DNA from: Dyadobacter fermentans DSM 18053
GTDB lineage: Bacteria > Bacteroidota > Bacteroidia > Cytophagales > Spirosomataceae
Length of the DNA: 64,000 nt
Direction of reading: 5' to 3'
Assembly: GCF_000023125.1 (NCBI RefSeq)
Contig: NC_013037.1
Coordinates: 1,116,001-1,180,000, forward strand
Shown here: positions 25,039 through 34,840 of the stretch, one piece after another
How positions within the stretch are numbered: position 1 is the stretch's first letter
Layout: the number at the start of each line of letters is the position of its first letter
Notes under the pieces: generated by a model
What the model was told of the DNA's origin: nothing
The model's database searches: none
Seen by the model: the letters and a program-made list of their open reading frames with translations, nothing else
Made by a program: the position numbers and the translations under genes

Positions 25039-28000
25039 GTTCGTCGTTTTCTTCTGTGTGAGGGAAAGCATCAAGGGCGTGCACGAAACCTTCGGATAAC
25101 GGGCTATCGTCCTCGTTCCGGATAAGCTGCCGGCCGTCGGCCAGGTTGCCGAATATGAAGTACAACCCCGGGATGATAATGACCCCGAAAATGGTACCGA
25201 ACAGCATACCGCCCAATGCGGACGCGCCGATGGTACGGTTACCGATCGCGCCCGCGCCGGTAGCGACGATCAGCGGGATCAGCCCGGCCACGAATGCGAA
25301 GGACGTCATCAGGATCGGACGGAAACGCACTTTCGCTCCCTCAATCGCCGCTTCGAGGATTGTAGCGCCTTCCTGCCGTTTCTGTACGGCAAACTCGACG
25401 ATCAACACCGCATTCTTACCCAGCAAACCCACGAGCATGATCAGCCCGATTTGCGCGTAAATGTTGTTTTCCAATCCCATCAGGTTCAGCATCAGGAACG
25501 AGCCGAATACCCCCACCGGAAGCGAAAACACCACCGCGAGCGGAATGATAAAGCTCTCGTACTGCGCCGCAAGCACCAGGTATACGAATGCAAGTACGAT
25601 CATGAACACCACCAGCGATTCATTGCCGCGGATCGATTCGTCGTAGGATAGCCCTTCAAATGCAATATCGTACCCTTTCGGCAGCGTTTTGGCCGCTACC
25701 TCACGGATTGCCTGGATGGCCTCGGCCGTGGTGTAACCCTTGGCCGGCAGCCCCTGGATCGCCGCGGAATTGTAGAGGTTGAAACGCGTGATTTCGTTCG
25801 GGCCCTGGCCTTTTTTCAGCTTCATGAACGATGAATAGGGCACCATTTCACCGGCTTCGTTTTTGACAAACAGTTTAAGCAAGTCGGACGGCAGCCTTCT
25901 GTACTGAGGGTCGGACTGTACGTACACTTTGAAAAACTGGTTGAACTTGATGAAACCCTGCTCATATGTACTACCGATCATAATGTTGAGGTTATCCATC
26001 GCTTTGCCGATCGAAACGCCCTTCTGCATGGCCAGCTTGTTGTCGATTTCCAGCTCGTATTGCGGATAATTGGCCGCGAAGAAGGTGAAAAGGCCCGTCA
26101 GCTCCTTGCGTTTCGCCAGATTGTCGAGGAACTCCTTGTTGATTTTATCAAACTCGTGGTAGTCGGTGTCGGTGTTTTTGTCGAGCAAACGCATCGAGAA
26201 ACCGCCGGAAGTACCGAAACCGGGGATTGCAGGCGGTTCGAAAAACTCAACCGTCGCGCCGAGGCCTTTCGAGGCATGTTCCAGCTCTTCCATGATCTCC
26301 TTCACATTATGGTCACGCTCGTGCCATGGTTTCAGGTTGATCAGACAGGTACCCGCATTGGAACCGCGGCCCTCGGTCATGATCTCGTAACCCGCCAGCG
26401 ACGACACGGATTCAATGCCTTCCACCTCTTCGCAAATCTTCTGCAAGCGCCGCGATACCTCGTTGGTTTTTTCCAAAGTAGAACCGGGAGGCGTCTGGAT
26501 GATCGCGTAAATCGTGCTCTGGTCTTCGTTGGGGATAAAACCGGCCGGTACTACGGAGTTTTCATACCAAATCCCTGCGCAAAACAGGCCCAGCACGCCG
26601 AATGTCACTACACGACGGCTCACGATCAGTTTCAATAACCACACATATTTGCCGGTCATTTTGTCGAAACCGCGATTGAAACTGTCGAGCGCGCGGGTGA
26701 GCACATTCTTTTTGCGCTCGTGTCCGTGGTGGTTTTTGAGCATGATCGCACAAAGCACCGGCGTGAGAGTAAGGGCAATGATCGCCGAGATCACAATGGA
26801 GCTCGCCATTGTAATGGAAAACTGGCGGTAGAATGTACCCACGGGCCCCGACATGAACGAAATAGGCAGGAACACCGATACCATCACGGCGGTGATCGCG
26901 ATGATCGCGCCGGAAATCTCTCCAAGAACTTTTCTAACAGCGTTAAATGGTGACAAATGCGGCTCTTCTTCCATCTTGGCATGGACCGCCTCTACCACCA
27001 CAATCGCATCATCTACCACAATACCGATCGCCAGTACCAGCGCAAAAAGGGTGATCAGGTTAATGGAAAGCCCGAATGCCTGGATCACGAAGAATGCACC
27101 CACCAACGATACCGGCACAGCGAGGATCGGGATCAGCGTCGAACGCCAGTCGCCGAGGAAGATGAACACCACGATTGCCACGAGGATGAATGCGTCGCGC
27201 AGGGTGTGGATTACCTGTTCAATAGACGCGTCGAGGAATTGCGAAACGTCGTAGCTAATCTTGTAATCCATGCCGGGAGGGAAAGATGCCTTCATCACAT
27301 CCAGCTTCTCCTTCACTTCTTTGATCACATCACTGGCATTACTGCCATAGTTTTGGCGCAAAACGATCGCCGCCGAGGCCCGGCCGTCGAGGTTGGAATA
27401 AATATCGAAGAATTCGCTTCCCAGTTCCACCTTGGCAATATCCTTCAAATGGATGCTTTCGCCTTCCGAGTTGGCACGGATGATAATGTCCTCATATTCT
27501 TTGGGTTCGCTGTACCGGCCTTTGTAAGTAAGGACATATTCGAGCGATTGCGCCGCAATACCCGAGCTTTGCCCGATCCGGCCGGGGCGTCCGATGATAC
27601 TCTGTTCGCCCAGCGCCTTCATCACTTCTTCCACCGAAATGCTGTACGCACGCATGCGGTCGGGATTGAGCCATACGCGCATTGCGTAGCGGCGGCTACC
27701 GAGGATCTGTGCACGCGCCACACCCTTTGTCCGCTGGATTTCCGGGATCATTTTCACGGTGGCGTAGTTGAAGAGGAATTTCTCGTCGATGGTCTTCGAT
27801 TTGGAATACAAATTGACGTACATCAGCATACTTGGCTGAATGGGCGTGATAATCACACCTTCGCGCTGCACGAGCTCGGGCAGGAGCGGCATTACCTGGT
27901 CCACCCGCGTTTTCACCCGGATCACGGCGTCGTTCGGGTCGGTGCCCGGTTCGAAGATGATCCGCAGGGTGGCTTCACCGGCACTGGTGGCGTCGGTGGC

Positions 28001-28234
28001 AATGTAGCGCATGTCCTGAACACCGTTAATCGCCTGTTCCAGCGTAATGAGCGTGGATTTTACCAACACGTCGGCACTCGATCCGGGGTAGGCTATGAAG
28101 ATGTTAACAGTGGTAGGTGCAATGTCCGGGAACTGCGAGATGGGCAGTTTTTTGATAGCCAGTATACCTACAAAGACTATCATGACCGATATCACAATCG
28201 CGAATACTGGTCGTCGTATGAATTGATTAAACAT
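25028..28234 (-). CDS. RND multidrug efflux permease (HAE1/AcrB family)
   Basis: The product has 1068 residues, normal for the family. It starts with an N-terminal helix (RRPVFAIVISVMIVFVGILAI). Two large periplasmic loops alternate with two groups of transmembrane helices. Proton-relay residues lie in GIVVDDAIVVVEAV (near 406-419), the Asp pair of AcrB. Near the end ARGG-like motifs and GKNAVLIVEFA are present. It would export hydrophobic or amphiphilic compounds using the proton gradient. It is 21 bp downstream of the adaptor gene and overlaps the channel gene, so the three form one operon. No local regulator is adjacent. Confidence 0.95.
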   Translation of the reverse strand: MFNQFIRRPVFAIVISVMIVFVGILAIKKLPISQFPDIAPTTVNIFIAYPGSSADVLVKSTLITLEQAINGVQDMRYIATDATSAGEATLRIIFEPGTDPNDAVIRVKTRVDQVMPLLPELVQREGVIITPIQPSMLMYVNLYSKSKTIDEKFLFNYATVKMIPEIQRTKGVARAQILGSRRYAMRVWLNPDRMRAYSISVEEVMKALGEQSIIGRPGRIGQSSGIAAQSLEYVLTYKGRYSEPKEYEDIIIRANSEGESIHLKDIAKVELGSEFFDIYSNLDGRASAAIVLRQNYGSNASDVIKEVKEKLDVMKASFPPGMDYKISYDVSQFLDASIEQVIHTLRDAFILVAIVVFIFLGDWRSTLIPILAVPVSLVGAFFVIQAFGLSINLITLFALVLAIGIVVDDAIVVVEAVHAKMEEEPHLSPFNAVRKVLGEISGAIIAITAVMVSVFLPISFMSGPVGTFYRQFSITMASSIVISAIIALTLTPVLCAIMLKNHHGHERKKNVLTRALDSFNRGFDKMTGKYVWLLKLIVSRRVVTFGVLGLFCAGIWYENSVVPAGFIPNEDQSTIYAIIQTPPGSTLEKTNEVSRRLQKICEEVEGIESVSSLAGYEIMTEGRGSNAGTCLINLKPWHERDHNVKEIMEELEHASKGLGATVEFFEPPAIPGFGTSGGFSMRLLDKNTDTDYHEFDKINKEFLDNLAKRKELTGLFTFFAANYPQYELEIDNKLAMQKGVSIGKAMDNLNIMIGSTYEQGFIKFNQFFKVYVQSDPQYRRLPSDLLKLFVKNEAGEMVPYSSFMKLKKGQGPNEITRFNLYNSAAIQGLPAKGYTTAEAIQAIREVAAKTLPKGYDIAFEGLSYDESIRGNESLVVFMIVLAFVYLVLAAQYESFIIPLAVVFSLPVGVFGSFLMLNLMGLENNIYAQIGLIMLVGLLGKNAVLIVEFAVQKRQEGATILEAAIEGAKVRFRPILMTSFAFVAGLIPLIVATGAGAIGNRTIGASALGGMLFGTIFGVIIIPGLYFIFGNLADGRQLIRNEDDSPLSEGFVHALDAFPHTEENDEHAK

Positions 28235-28255
28235 ATCTTTGGCTTTTGGAACGGA

Positions 28256-29347
28256 TTATTCCGCGTAGAGGCTGAGGTTGGAAATGACCGAATCGGGCTT
28301 CTGGAACTTGTAGCTGATCTTCTCGTTTTCACGGACCTGGCGCAGGCCTTCCAACAATATCTTGTCGTCTTTTTGCAGCCCATGCGAAATCGCGAAAATG
28401 TGGGGCAGCTCTGCCGCGACCGTGATCTCGCGTGACTGGATTTTGTTGTCCTTGTCGAGCACGTAGCAATATTTCTTTTCCAATACTTCAAAAGTCGCTT
28501 TCTGCGGGATCAGGAGGGCATTTTTAAGCGGCACGGTCACGAGCACATTACCCGTTTCGCCGTGGCGCAGCAGGCCTTTGGGGTTCGGGAACGTGGCCCG
28601 GAATGCGATGTTACCGGTTTCGTTGTTAAAATCGGCCTCGATGGTTTTCACGGCGCCGGTGTAGTCGAAGAGTTTCTCGTTAGCCATTTTTAGCTTCACT
28701 TTCAGCAGGTCGCCATTGTCCTGGTTCGTCTTGTAATCGAGGTATTCGGCTTCTGGTACGTTGAAGTACACCCACATTTCGCTGTTGTCGGACAGGGTCG
28801 TGAGCAGGTCGCCTTCGTCCACCAGGCTACCGAGCCGCACCTGGAAATGGTCCATAATCCCGCTGAACGGCGCGCGTATTTCGGTGAACCCGAGGTGCGT
28901 CTGCGCGAGCCCGAGTTCCGCTTTCGCTTTATCGAATTTGGCTTTGGCCAGTGCGAGCTCGTTTTTGGAAACCACATTGCTGTCCGCCAGGGCCTTGGTA
29001 TTCTTAAACTCGATTTCGGCAAAATTGGCCTCGGCCTGTGCTTTTTGCTGCTCGGCCTGGTACACCAGCGGCATGATCTGGAACATCAGCTGGCCTTTTT
29101 TCACCATCTGGCCTTCGTCTACATATATTTTTTGCAGGTAACCTCTTTCCAGTGCACGCAGCTCGATATGGCTGATCGCCCTGATCTGGCTCACGTACTC
29201 TTTGATAATTGTGGTGTCTTTTTGTAAGGGGCTTGTTACGAGATAGTTAACAGGTTCTTCTTTTTCTTCTTCGTGTTTGGAAGTGCAGCTTGTCTGATAC
29301 AGCAATGCACCCAGGCTCACGAGCATGAGAATTCTTTTCATGATCAT
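28256..29347 (-). CDS. RND efflux periplasmic adaptor (AcrA type)
   Basis: The product has 363 residues from 29347 (or 361 from the Met at 29341). A lipoprotein leader ends LLYQTSC. A lipoyl-like half (LRALERGYLQKIYVDEGQMVKKGQLMF, about 60-86) is followed by a hairpin of coiled helices (about 95-160), the second lipoyl half (RAPFSGIMDHFQVRLGSLVDEGD) and barrel domains. It would link the RND pump to the outer-membrane channel. It is the first gene of the operon, so the promoter must lie in the 146 bp upstream or before the small gene at 29494-29910. Confidence 0.92.
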   Translation of the reverse strand: MIMKRILMLVSLGALLYQTSCTSKHEEEKEEPVNYLVTSPLQKDTTIIKEYVSQIRAISHIELRALERGYLQKIYVDEGQMVKKGQLMFQIMPLVYQAEQQKAQAEANFAEIEFKNTKALADSNVVSKNELALAKAKFDKAKAELGLAQTHLGFTEIRAPFSGIMDHFQVRLGSLVDEGDLLTTLSDNSEMWVYFNVPEAEYLDYKTNQDNGDLLKVKLKMANEKLFDYTGAVKTIEADFNNETGNIAFRATFPNPKGLLRHGETGNVLVTVPLKNALLIPQKATFEVLEKKYCYVLDKDNKIQSREITVAAELPHIFAISHGLQKDDKILLEGLRQVRENEKISYKFQKPDSVISNLSLYAE

Positions 29348-29493
29348 TTTTTGGAGTTAGCAATGGGAATTTTTGATAGTTTCTGTTCGTGTGGTCGTGC
29401 TGTGGGGCACGCAGCAGGCAGCCGTGCGCATCCGGGGAGTGGTGCTGCGGAAACCGGCATTACAGGCCATAGAAAAGCCTGCCGCTGAGCGGA

Positions 29494-29910
29494 TCATATT
29501 CTGAGTACGCGGAGCCTCAGATAGCGGTGAGAAGGGAAAAATGCGCCGTACCGCGGCAACGGACGGCTTTCAGGGATTTTGCAAAGGGAAAGGTTGCGGC
29601 CCGCATGGCAGGTCGCCGGTAATGTGCCGCCGGTACGCGGCTGTTTTTTGAGCGACTCGGTGGAATCTTCTTCTTTTTCCTCGGATACCGCTTTAACCAG
29701 CTCCGCGAACTTCCGGGCCGCATCGGGCAGGCGAAACGCCGGGTTGTCGTCGTTGAATGCCTGCACAAAATTGGGATGTGCAGATTCGTTTTGTATCTGA
29801 ATGGGGGAAATGCAAGGCTGGCGTTCCTGCGAGCCTGCATACATATTGCTGACTCCATCCACCAGGAGAATGCACAGGGGCAGGAGATATTTCAGCAATT
29901 CTTTAATCAT
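29494..29910 (-). CDS. small exported protein of unknown function
   Basis: The Met at 29910 begins a probable signal peptide (LLKYLLPLCILLVDGVS) and gives 138 residues; a longer in-frame start at 29982 would add a Cys- and Arg-rich stretch. No domain was recognised. The middle (about 60-90) is acidic (KEEDSTESL), and the end contains two Cys and several Arg. It is on the same strand as and just upstream of the efflux operon. Whether it is a real gene is less certain than for its neighbours. Confidence 0.45.
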   Translation of the reverse strand: MIKELLKYLLPLCILLVDGVSNMYAGSQERQPCISPIQIQNESAHPNFVQAFNDDNPAFRLPDAARKFAELVKAVSEEKEEDSTESLKKQPRTGGTLPATCHAGRNLSLCKIPESRPLPRYGAFFPSHRYLRLRVLRI

Positions 29911-30100
29911 CTTAACGGTGCCGCTATTGAGTTTTTTCGCGCTTCTACGCATACAAAAACCGCACTTCATCCTTAACGCCATGTTAAAAGGATGTTAAAA
30001 AGAGATTAAAATCGCTGCCCGGTGCTTGCGCGTGATTGTTCGGTGCGGAAGTGGGGGTGTTTTGGATAAATAATTCTTCTAATTGTGATATTGTTGGCTC

Positions 30101-30136
30101 AAAAAGAAAAAACGCAGACACTTCCGTGTCCGCGTT
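30101..30136 (-). terminator. terminator after the TspO/MBR-like gene
   Basis: On the minus strand the stem AACGCGGACAC with GTGTCTGCGTT is followed by a T-rich run (complement of 30101-30110), about 50 bases past the stop at 30186. Confidence 0.85.
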
Positions 30137-30185
30137 ATATCCTAAAATCATCGATTGGTGCCGGGCGTTTGTCGGGCGCCAATGC

Positions 30186-30971
30186 TCAGTGACGTGCCTC
30201 TTCGAGGAAATGCTGACCGCGGCTCCGGTAGGCGTGAATGCCGCTGCTGATGAAAATGATCGCTGAAACGATGAGCGCCGCATTCACCACTTCGGGCGTA
30301 GTGCCCCAGTTGGCTGCCGCGACGGCGATCAACGCCCATACGCCTACCATCGACGATTCGCGAAGGTTGCGCTTCCAGGTGAGCATCAGGTACACGACGC
30401 CCGCCACGCAGATCATGATCACAGTCCACGTCACAGGCGACAGACCGAAGCCATTCCAGCCAATTTTGGTGAAGTACGCCGCTACATTTGCAATGAGCGC
30501 CACGGAAATCCAGCCTAGGTAAATGGCGAACGGCCACCAGGTCAATGCGATCTTCTTGATCGGGATCAGGTCCATTTCCATTCTCGTGCGGACGATAATC
30601 AGCCAAAGCGAGGTAAGCAGGCCAATCATAATCAGCACCGAAAGTCCCGTGAAATCGTACAGCCAGGCCAGTACCCAGGCCGAATTGGCCGCACAGGAAA
30701 TGACAAACAGCCAGCCGACTCGTTCGACAATAGCAGGCACTTCGCGCTTGCCCGAAATGCCGCGCGCCTGGTAAATCACAAATGCGGCGAGCAGCAGGTA
30801 AATGAGGCCCCAGATGGAAAACGCATAGCCCGAAGGCGTGAAATAGTTTTCGTACCGCGCCGAGACGCTGGCCATGGTGTTGCCGTTGAAAATGCCGGTG
30901 TTAGAGAGGTAATTGATCACCACCGTGACGATCAATGCGATGATATTGGCGACTTGCAATGTCTTTTTCAT
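30186..30971 (-). CDS. TspO/MBR-like (tryptophan-rich sensory) membrane protein
   Basis: The product has 261 residues with about seven hydrophobic segments (for example ANIIALIVTVVINYLS, FSIWGLIYLLLAAFVIY, LALTWWPFAIYLGWISVALIANV). The start lies directly before the first helix. The segment TPSGYAFSIWGLIYLLL is characteristic of TspO/MBR-related proteins of Bacteroidota, which are longer than the five-helix TspO core. Such proteins bind porphyrin-like or other small ligands, but no ligand can be inferred here. It is monocistronic, flanked by a terminator and a hairpin region. Confidence 0.8.
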   Translation of the reverse strand: MKKTLQVANIIALIVTVVINYLSNTGIFNGNTMASVSARYENYFTPSGYAFSIWGLIYLLLAAFVIYQARGISGKREVPAIVERVGWLFVISCAANSAWVLAWLYDFTGLSVLIMIGLLTSLWLIIVRTRMEMDLIPIKKIALTWWPFAIYLGWISVALIANVAAYFTKIGWNGFGLSPVTWTVIMICVAGVVYLMLTWKRNLRESSMVGVWALIAVAAANWGTTPEVVNAALIVSAIIFISSGIHAYRSRGQHFLEEARH

Positions 30972-31122
30972 AACTGTTGCTAGTTTCTGAATTGGTGTAA
31001 CCGCTAATCATCAAAAATTATGCCGCCCGGCAACAAAAAAGGACGCCACCTCAGCGCGGCGCCCTTTCCGGGATTCTTATCTATCTTATTAAACCTAAAT
31101 GTGCTTCTTTCGTCAGTATTTT

Positions 31123-31161
31123 CCGGCTTCCCATGCACTGGTGTGTGGGAAGCCGGTTTTT
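31123..31161 (+). terminator. strong stem-loop with a T-run on the plus strand
   Basis: CCGGCTTCCCA (31123-31133) pairs perfectly with TGGGAAGCCGG (31146-31156), followed by TTTTTG. The T-run suits plus-strand transcription, yet the adjacent Oar-like gene is on the minus strand. It may still stop that transcript or act as a barrier. Confidence 0.55.
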
Positions 31162-31180
31162 GTATTAATTTAAAAAAGGA

Positions 31181-34100
31181 TCAGAACGAATAGCGCAGGC
31201 CGAGCTGGATCTGGTAGGGGCTTCCGTTCAGGCTTGATACGCCTGCACCTTTGTTGACATTGTAGACAAACTCGTTTTTGGCTTTGTCGAAGCTCTTGAT
31301 GGTATACAGGTTCTGCTTGCCGAGGTTGTTACCCACGCCCCATTCCTTGTTGAGCAGGTTGGCAAAGTTGAACACGTCCACCGAAGCCTCAATGCCGTGC
31401 GATTTGTGGATCTTGAACTTCTTGCCCAAACGCACATCGAACACACCATAAAACCCGTTGACACCTCCGTTACGCTCGGCCATTTTGCCGGTGTTTTCGC
31501 GTATGAATGTTTTGATGCTCTCCTCTGCCTCAGGATTGTCCAGGATGGCTTTGATGCCCGTGCGGATGTACTCGGGTGTGGCAGAGCTGTTGTGGTCGTA
31601 AATGTAGGGCAGGTCGTTGGAAGACACGAAGTCGCCGTTCATATTACCGCTCACGGCCAGCGAGTAGCGCGTTCCGCCGATGCCTGAGTAGCGAACGCCG
31701 AGGGTAATGCCCCAGAAGCTTGGCGCCGTACCATATACCACGATCTTGTTGCGGAACTGGTTGTTGGCATAGCTCATGCGGCTCAGGTCGCGCGGGTCGT
31801 CGATCACCATCTGGTCGAGGGTGGCCGTGTTGGCTACGTTACCATTGTAGGAAGTGTTGTCCTTCGAGTCGTTCCAGGTGTAGGAAGCGGTGATCTGGCC
31901 GTCGCGGAAGTACTTGTACGTACCGTCGATCACGAGCGCATACTGGTTTTTCTTACCATCGCTCACGAGTTCGAGCACGCGGCCCACGTTGGTCGTTTTA
32001 CGGCCGCGCAGCCAGTTGGTGGCTCCGTTGGCGGCATTGATGCTTTCTGCGGGCACATACACGCCGCGGTTCGCTTCTGCGGCAATGCGGAAGAACGGCT
32101 CATCCACCATGTTGCGGTCCGCGTAAAAGTAGTTGTTGCGTGCCCAGGAAGCATATCCGGTCACACCGATCCGCAGACGGTCGCTGAAAAAGTGATTGTA
32201 GGACAAATTGGCTTTATACAAAACCGGAACTTTCGCGTCAGGGCTGTTGGTGTTGATCGTCACGAGGCGCTCGATGCCCGGAATATTGAACAACTCCGCA
32301 CCCGGGGCCTTGCTTGGGTCCTGGCGGTACAATGGGAAATTGGGAGAAGGGACAAGGTCACCCTGGATCTCCACCGAAGCCACTTTGGAACCATCGAACA
32401 GCATGTTGTTGATCATCGAGTAAGGGTTCAGGGCTGATCCGAAAATCCCTGCACCGAAGCGGATCACATCCTTGCTCTGCTCGTTTACGTCCCAGGTAAA
32501 CTGTACGCGCGGCTGCAATTGGAGCGTGTTGATCCGGTTGTTCGTTTTAATGCCCAGTTCATCAAATACCACCTGGCTGAAATTCGCGCGGTTCAGGTAC
32601 ACGGTGTTATCCAGGCGCAACCCGGCCGTCATATCAAGGCCCACACCCAGTTTGGTGTCCATTTGCGCATACAGCCCGGTGCTGAGCGACTTCACTTTAT
32701 TGCCCTGGTCCTCGGTGAGGTAAATTTCACGGGCATAACGGTATGGTTTCAGGTTATTGAAATTCTCCATTCCCGTGAAGTAGAAACGGCCATTCATTTC
32801 GCTGCCATAGCGCGAGTGCATCGAGTTGTACATCATATCGATCCCGAACGTGAAATTGATCTTCCCGGTGTTGTAATACAGATTATCTACGGCCTGTATT
32901 ACTGTTCCCTTAAACCATTCGGGAGAAAAGCGCTGGCCGCCGATCTGGATCGAGTTCAGGTAAGTGGCTGATCCGGCAACGGATTCCACGTTTTCGACGA
33001 TCGCGCGCGGAATACCTGCCGAAGGCAGTTCGGAGCTGGGCAATACCTGCACATCTTCGTAGAAATGCTGCACTTTCAGTTCATTGGTCAATCGCGGGTT
33101 CAACGTCGTTCTAAGTGACGCCATCAGACTGTTGTCGAACTTCTTGCGGTCGATATACGACTCGTAGAAGTTGATCCCCGAGTTGTCACCTTCCGAAAGG
33201 TTGTCGTTCTCGATCACCATGTTATTGCGGATCGTGAGGAGGTTTTTAGCATTCAACTGCCAGTCTATCCGGGCAAATATCGCGTTGGTCCCTTTCGCCT
33301 TATCGAACGCGCCGAACTGCGGGTTGTTGGACACCCCGTATTTGTCACGGGCAATGCCCGCGAAACGGTCGAGTGTTGCCTGTGTAACGCGGTTGGCAGC
33401 TTCGTCGGCAGGGCTGAGAATATTGGCAATGAAGAGCGGGCGTGAGTCGGTCTGCCGGTCCCAGGCAACAAAAAAGTGCGCCTTGTCCTTGATAATCGGC
33501 CCGCCGAGCGAGAATCCGTACTGGTAGGTGGAGTATTCCTGTGTCCGCTTGTTGCCACGGAGGTCGTATTTGCTCGCGAGCGCGTCGTTGCGCAGGAATG
33601 CGAATGCGCTACCGGAAAGCTTGTTGGTTCCCGACTTGGTTACGGTGCTGATCGTACCGCCACCGGCGCGGCCCATGGTCACGTCGTATTCGTTGGTTAC
33701 GACCTTAAACTCACGGATCGCTTCCATCGAAACCGAATAGGCACCCGAAGTTCCGCCACCAGCAATGGTCCCGCGCGACGTCATCCCGTCCACCGTGAAG
33801 TTGGTCGATGACGCCAGCTGTCCGCCGAGGCTAGTCCCGTTACTCAGCGGCGAAAGGTCGATGAGCGACGTGAAATTCCGGCCGTTCACCGGCAGTCGTG
33901 CTATGTCCCGGGCTGTCACCGGCGTGGATGCGCCCAGGGTTACCACCGTGTTTTTGAGTGAATTGGCAACGATCTCGACGGCTTGCAGCTCGTTGGCGGA
34001 TGCTTCCAGCGAGAAATTTAGGCGCAGCTGATCACCCTGGTTGAGCGAATAGCCCGTTTTTTTCTGCTCACCGTAACCGATAAACGACACGCTGATCGAG

Positions 34101-34339
34101 TAGGGCGAACCAAGCGGTAACTGCTTGATAATGTAGTCGCCATTGGCGTCCGTGACCGTACCCGTACTGAAACCGGTCGATTCGTTTTTGACAAACACCG
34201 TTGCACCGACCACCGGCCCGGCCTGTCCTTCGCTGACTTTCCCGACAATGGATGCTTCGTTCCCCTGCGCCCACGCCTGGGCCCCGCATAGCAGGAGAAA
34301 CGCGCATATTCCGAGACATGCAGTAATTAATTTCCTCAT
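31181..34339 (-). CDS. Oar-like TonB-dependent outer-membrane receptor
   Basis: The Met at 34339 starts a signal peptide (CLGICAFLLLCGAQAWAQ) and gives 1052 residues. A carboxypeptidase-regulatory-like domain (about 25-110) precedes a plug (about 115-230, with ARLPVNGRNFTSLIDLSPL and MEAIREFKVVTNEYD) and a large barrel that ends IQLGLRYSF. The TPVTARDIARLPV and GGGTISTVTKSGTN segments are typical of Oar-type proteins of Cytophagales and Myxococcus. It would take up or handle a large ligand or adhesion partner, substrate unknown. It is monocistronic, with a leader of about 300-500 bases upstream. Confidence 0.92.
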   Translation of the reverse strand: MRKLITACLGICAFLLLCGAQAWAQGNEASIVGKVSEGQAGPVVGATVFVKNESTGFSTGTVTDANGDYIIKQLPLGSPYSISVSFIGYGEQKKTGYSLNQGDQLRLNFSLEASANELQAVEIVANSLKNTVVTLGASTPVTARDIARLPVNGRNFTSLIDLSPLSNGTSLGGQLASSTNFTVDGMTSRGTIAGGGTSGAYSVSMEAIREFKVVTNEYDVTMGRAGGGTISTVTKSGTNKLSGSAFAFLRNDALASKYDLRGNKRTQEYSTYQYGFSLGGPIIKDKAHFFVAWDRQTDSRPLFIANILSPADEAANRVTQATLDRFAGIARDKYGVSNNPQFGAFDKAKGTNAIFARIDWQLNAKNLLTIRNNMVIENDNLSEGDNSGINFYESYIDRKKFDNSLMASLRTTLNPRLTNELKVQHFYEDVQVLPSSELPSAGIPRAIVENVESVAGSATYLNSIQIGGQRFSPEWFKGTVIQAVDNLYYNTGKINFTFGIDMMYNSMHSRYGSEMNGRFYFTGMENFNNLKPYRYAREIYLTEDQGNKVKSLSTGLYAQMDTKLGVGLDMTAGLRLDNTVYLNRANFSQVVFDELGIKTNNRINTLQLQPRVQFTWDVNEQSKDVIRFGAGIFGSALNPYSMINNMLFDGSKVASVEIQGDLVPSPNFPLYRQDPSKAPGAELFNIPGIERLVTINTNSPDAKVPVLYKANLSYNHFFSDRLRIGVTGYASWARNNYFYADRNMVDEPFFRIAAEANRGVYVPAESINAANGATNWLRGRKTTNVGRVLELVSDGKKNQYALVIDGTYKYFRDGQITASYTWNDSKDNTSYNGNVANTATLDQMVIDDPRDLSRMSYANNQFRNKIVVYGTAPSFWGITLGVRYSGIGGTRYSLAVSGNMNGDFVSSNDLPYIYDHNSSATPEYIRTGIKAILDNPEAEESIKTFIRENTGKMAERNGGVNGFYGVFDVRLGKKFKIHKSHGIEASVDVFNFANLLNKEWGVGNNLGKQNLYTIKSFDKAKNEFVYNVNKGAGVSSLNGSPYQIQLGLRYSF

Positions 34340-34840
34340 TTTTTCTGTTCGTTTGGTTATTGGTACTTTTTTCAAAATGCTTTTTCAGGTGCTCGTTGCG
34401 ATGGATCGCACCGTTGTTCGGAAATAGGTTGGATTGAGTGGGTCGCGGATTAGCGGCTACACTTTTGGCTTCGGCAAGGGCACGGCGTGCCGCTCCGGCA
34501 GACAGGTTCGGAATGGGAATGCAGGAGCATACCGGTGCCGCACGGGCATCAGAAACAATGTCGGCTCAGAACAGTCGTCAAGCGCGATTGCCTGGTCGTA
34601 TACGTACAGTGAAGGGAAGGTTGACCGCTAAATCCGGCACAAATGTAGGCTGACAATATTATCAATCCGTTAACGACAGATTACGCTTGGATTAAGTCTT
34701 TGAAAGGAAGTGAAAGTATTTTAAATAAATAGAAATTTAAATAAATCACATTTTTAAAGTACCAAAAAACAGAGGCCAGGGACGTGGTTTGATTTTTGAT
34801 GTAACCGAAATTCATTTAACTCATCACAAACATTGGAATC
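34340..34840. other. gene-free stretch between Oar-like and NmrA genes
   Basis: No reliable coding region is seen. The half next to the Oar gene is GC-rich and may be its long 5' leader; the other half is AT-rich and should hold both divergent promoters. I looked for a cobalamin-type or other known riboswitch core and did not recognise one. Confidence 0.5.

Noticed and set aside
26957..28435. A 492-codon open frame on the plus strand inside the RND gene
   Set aside because: It is antisense to a clearly conserved pump gene, with a composition rich in His and Arg that comes from the reversed codon pattern; no domain is visible.
34340..34840. A riboswitch in the leader of the Oar-like gene
   Set aside because: No conserved core of a known class, such as cobalamin or TPP, could be recognised.
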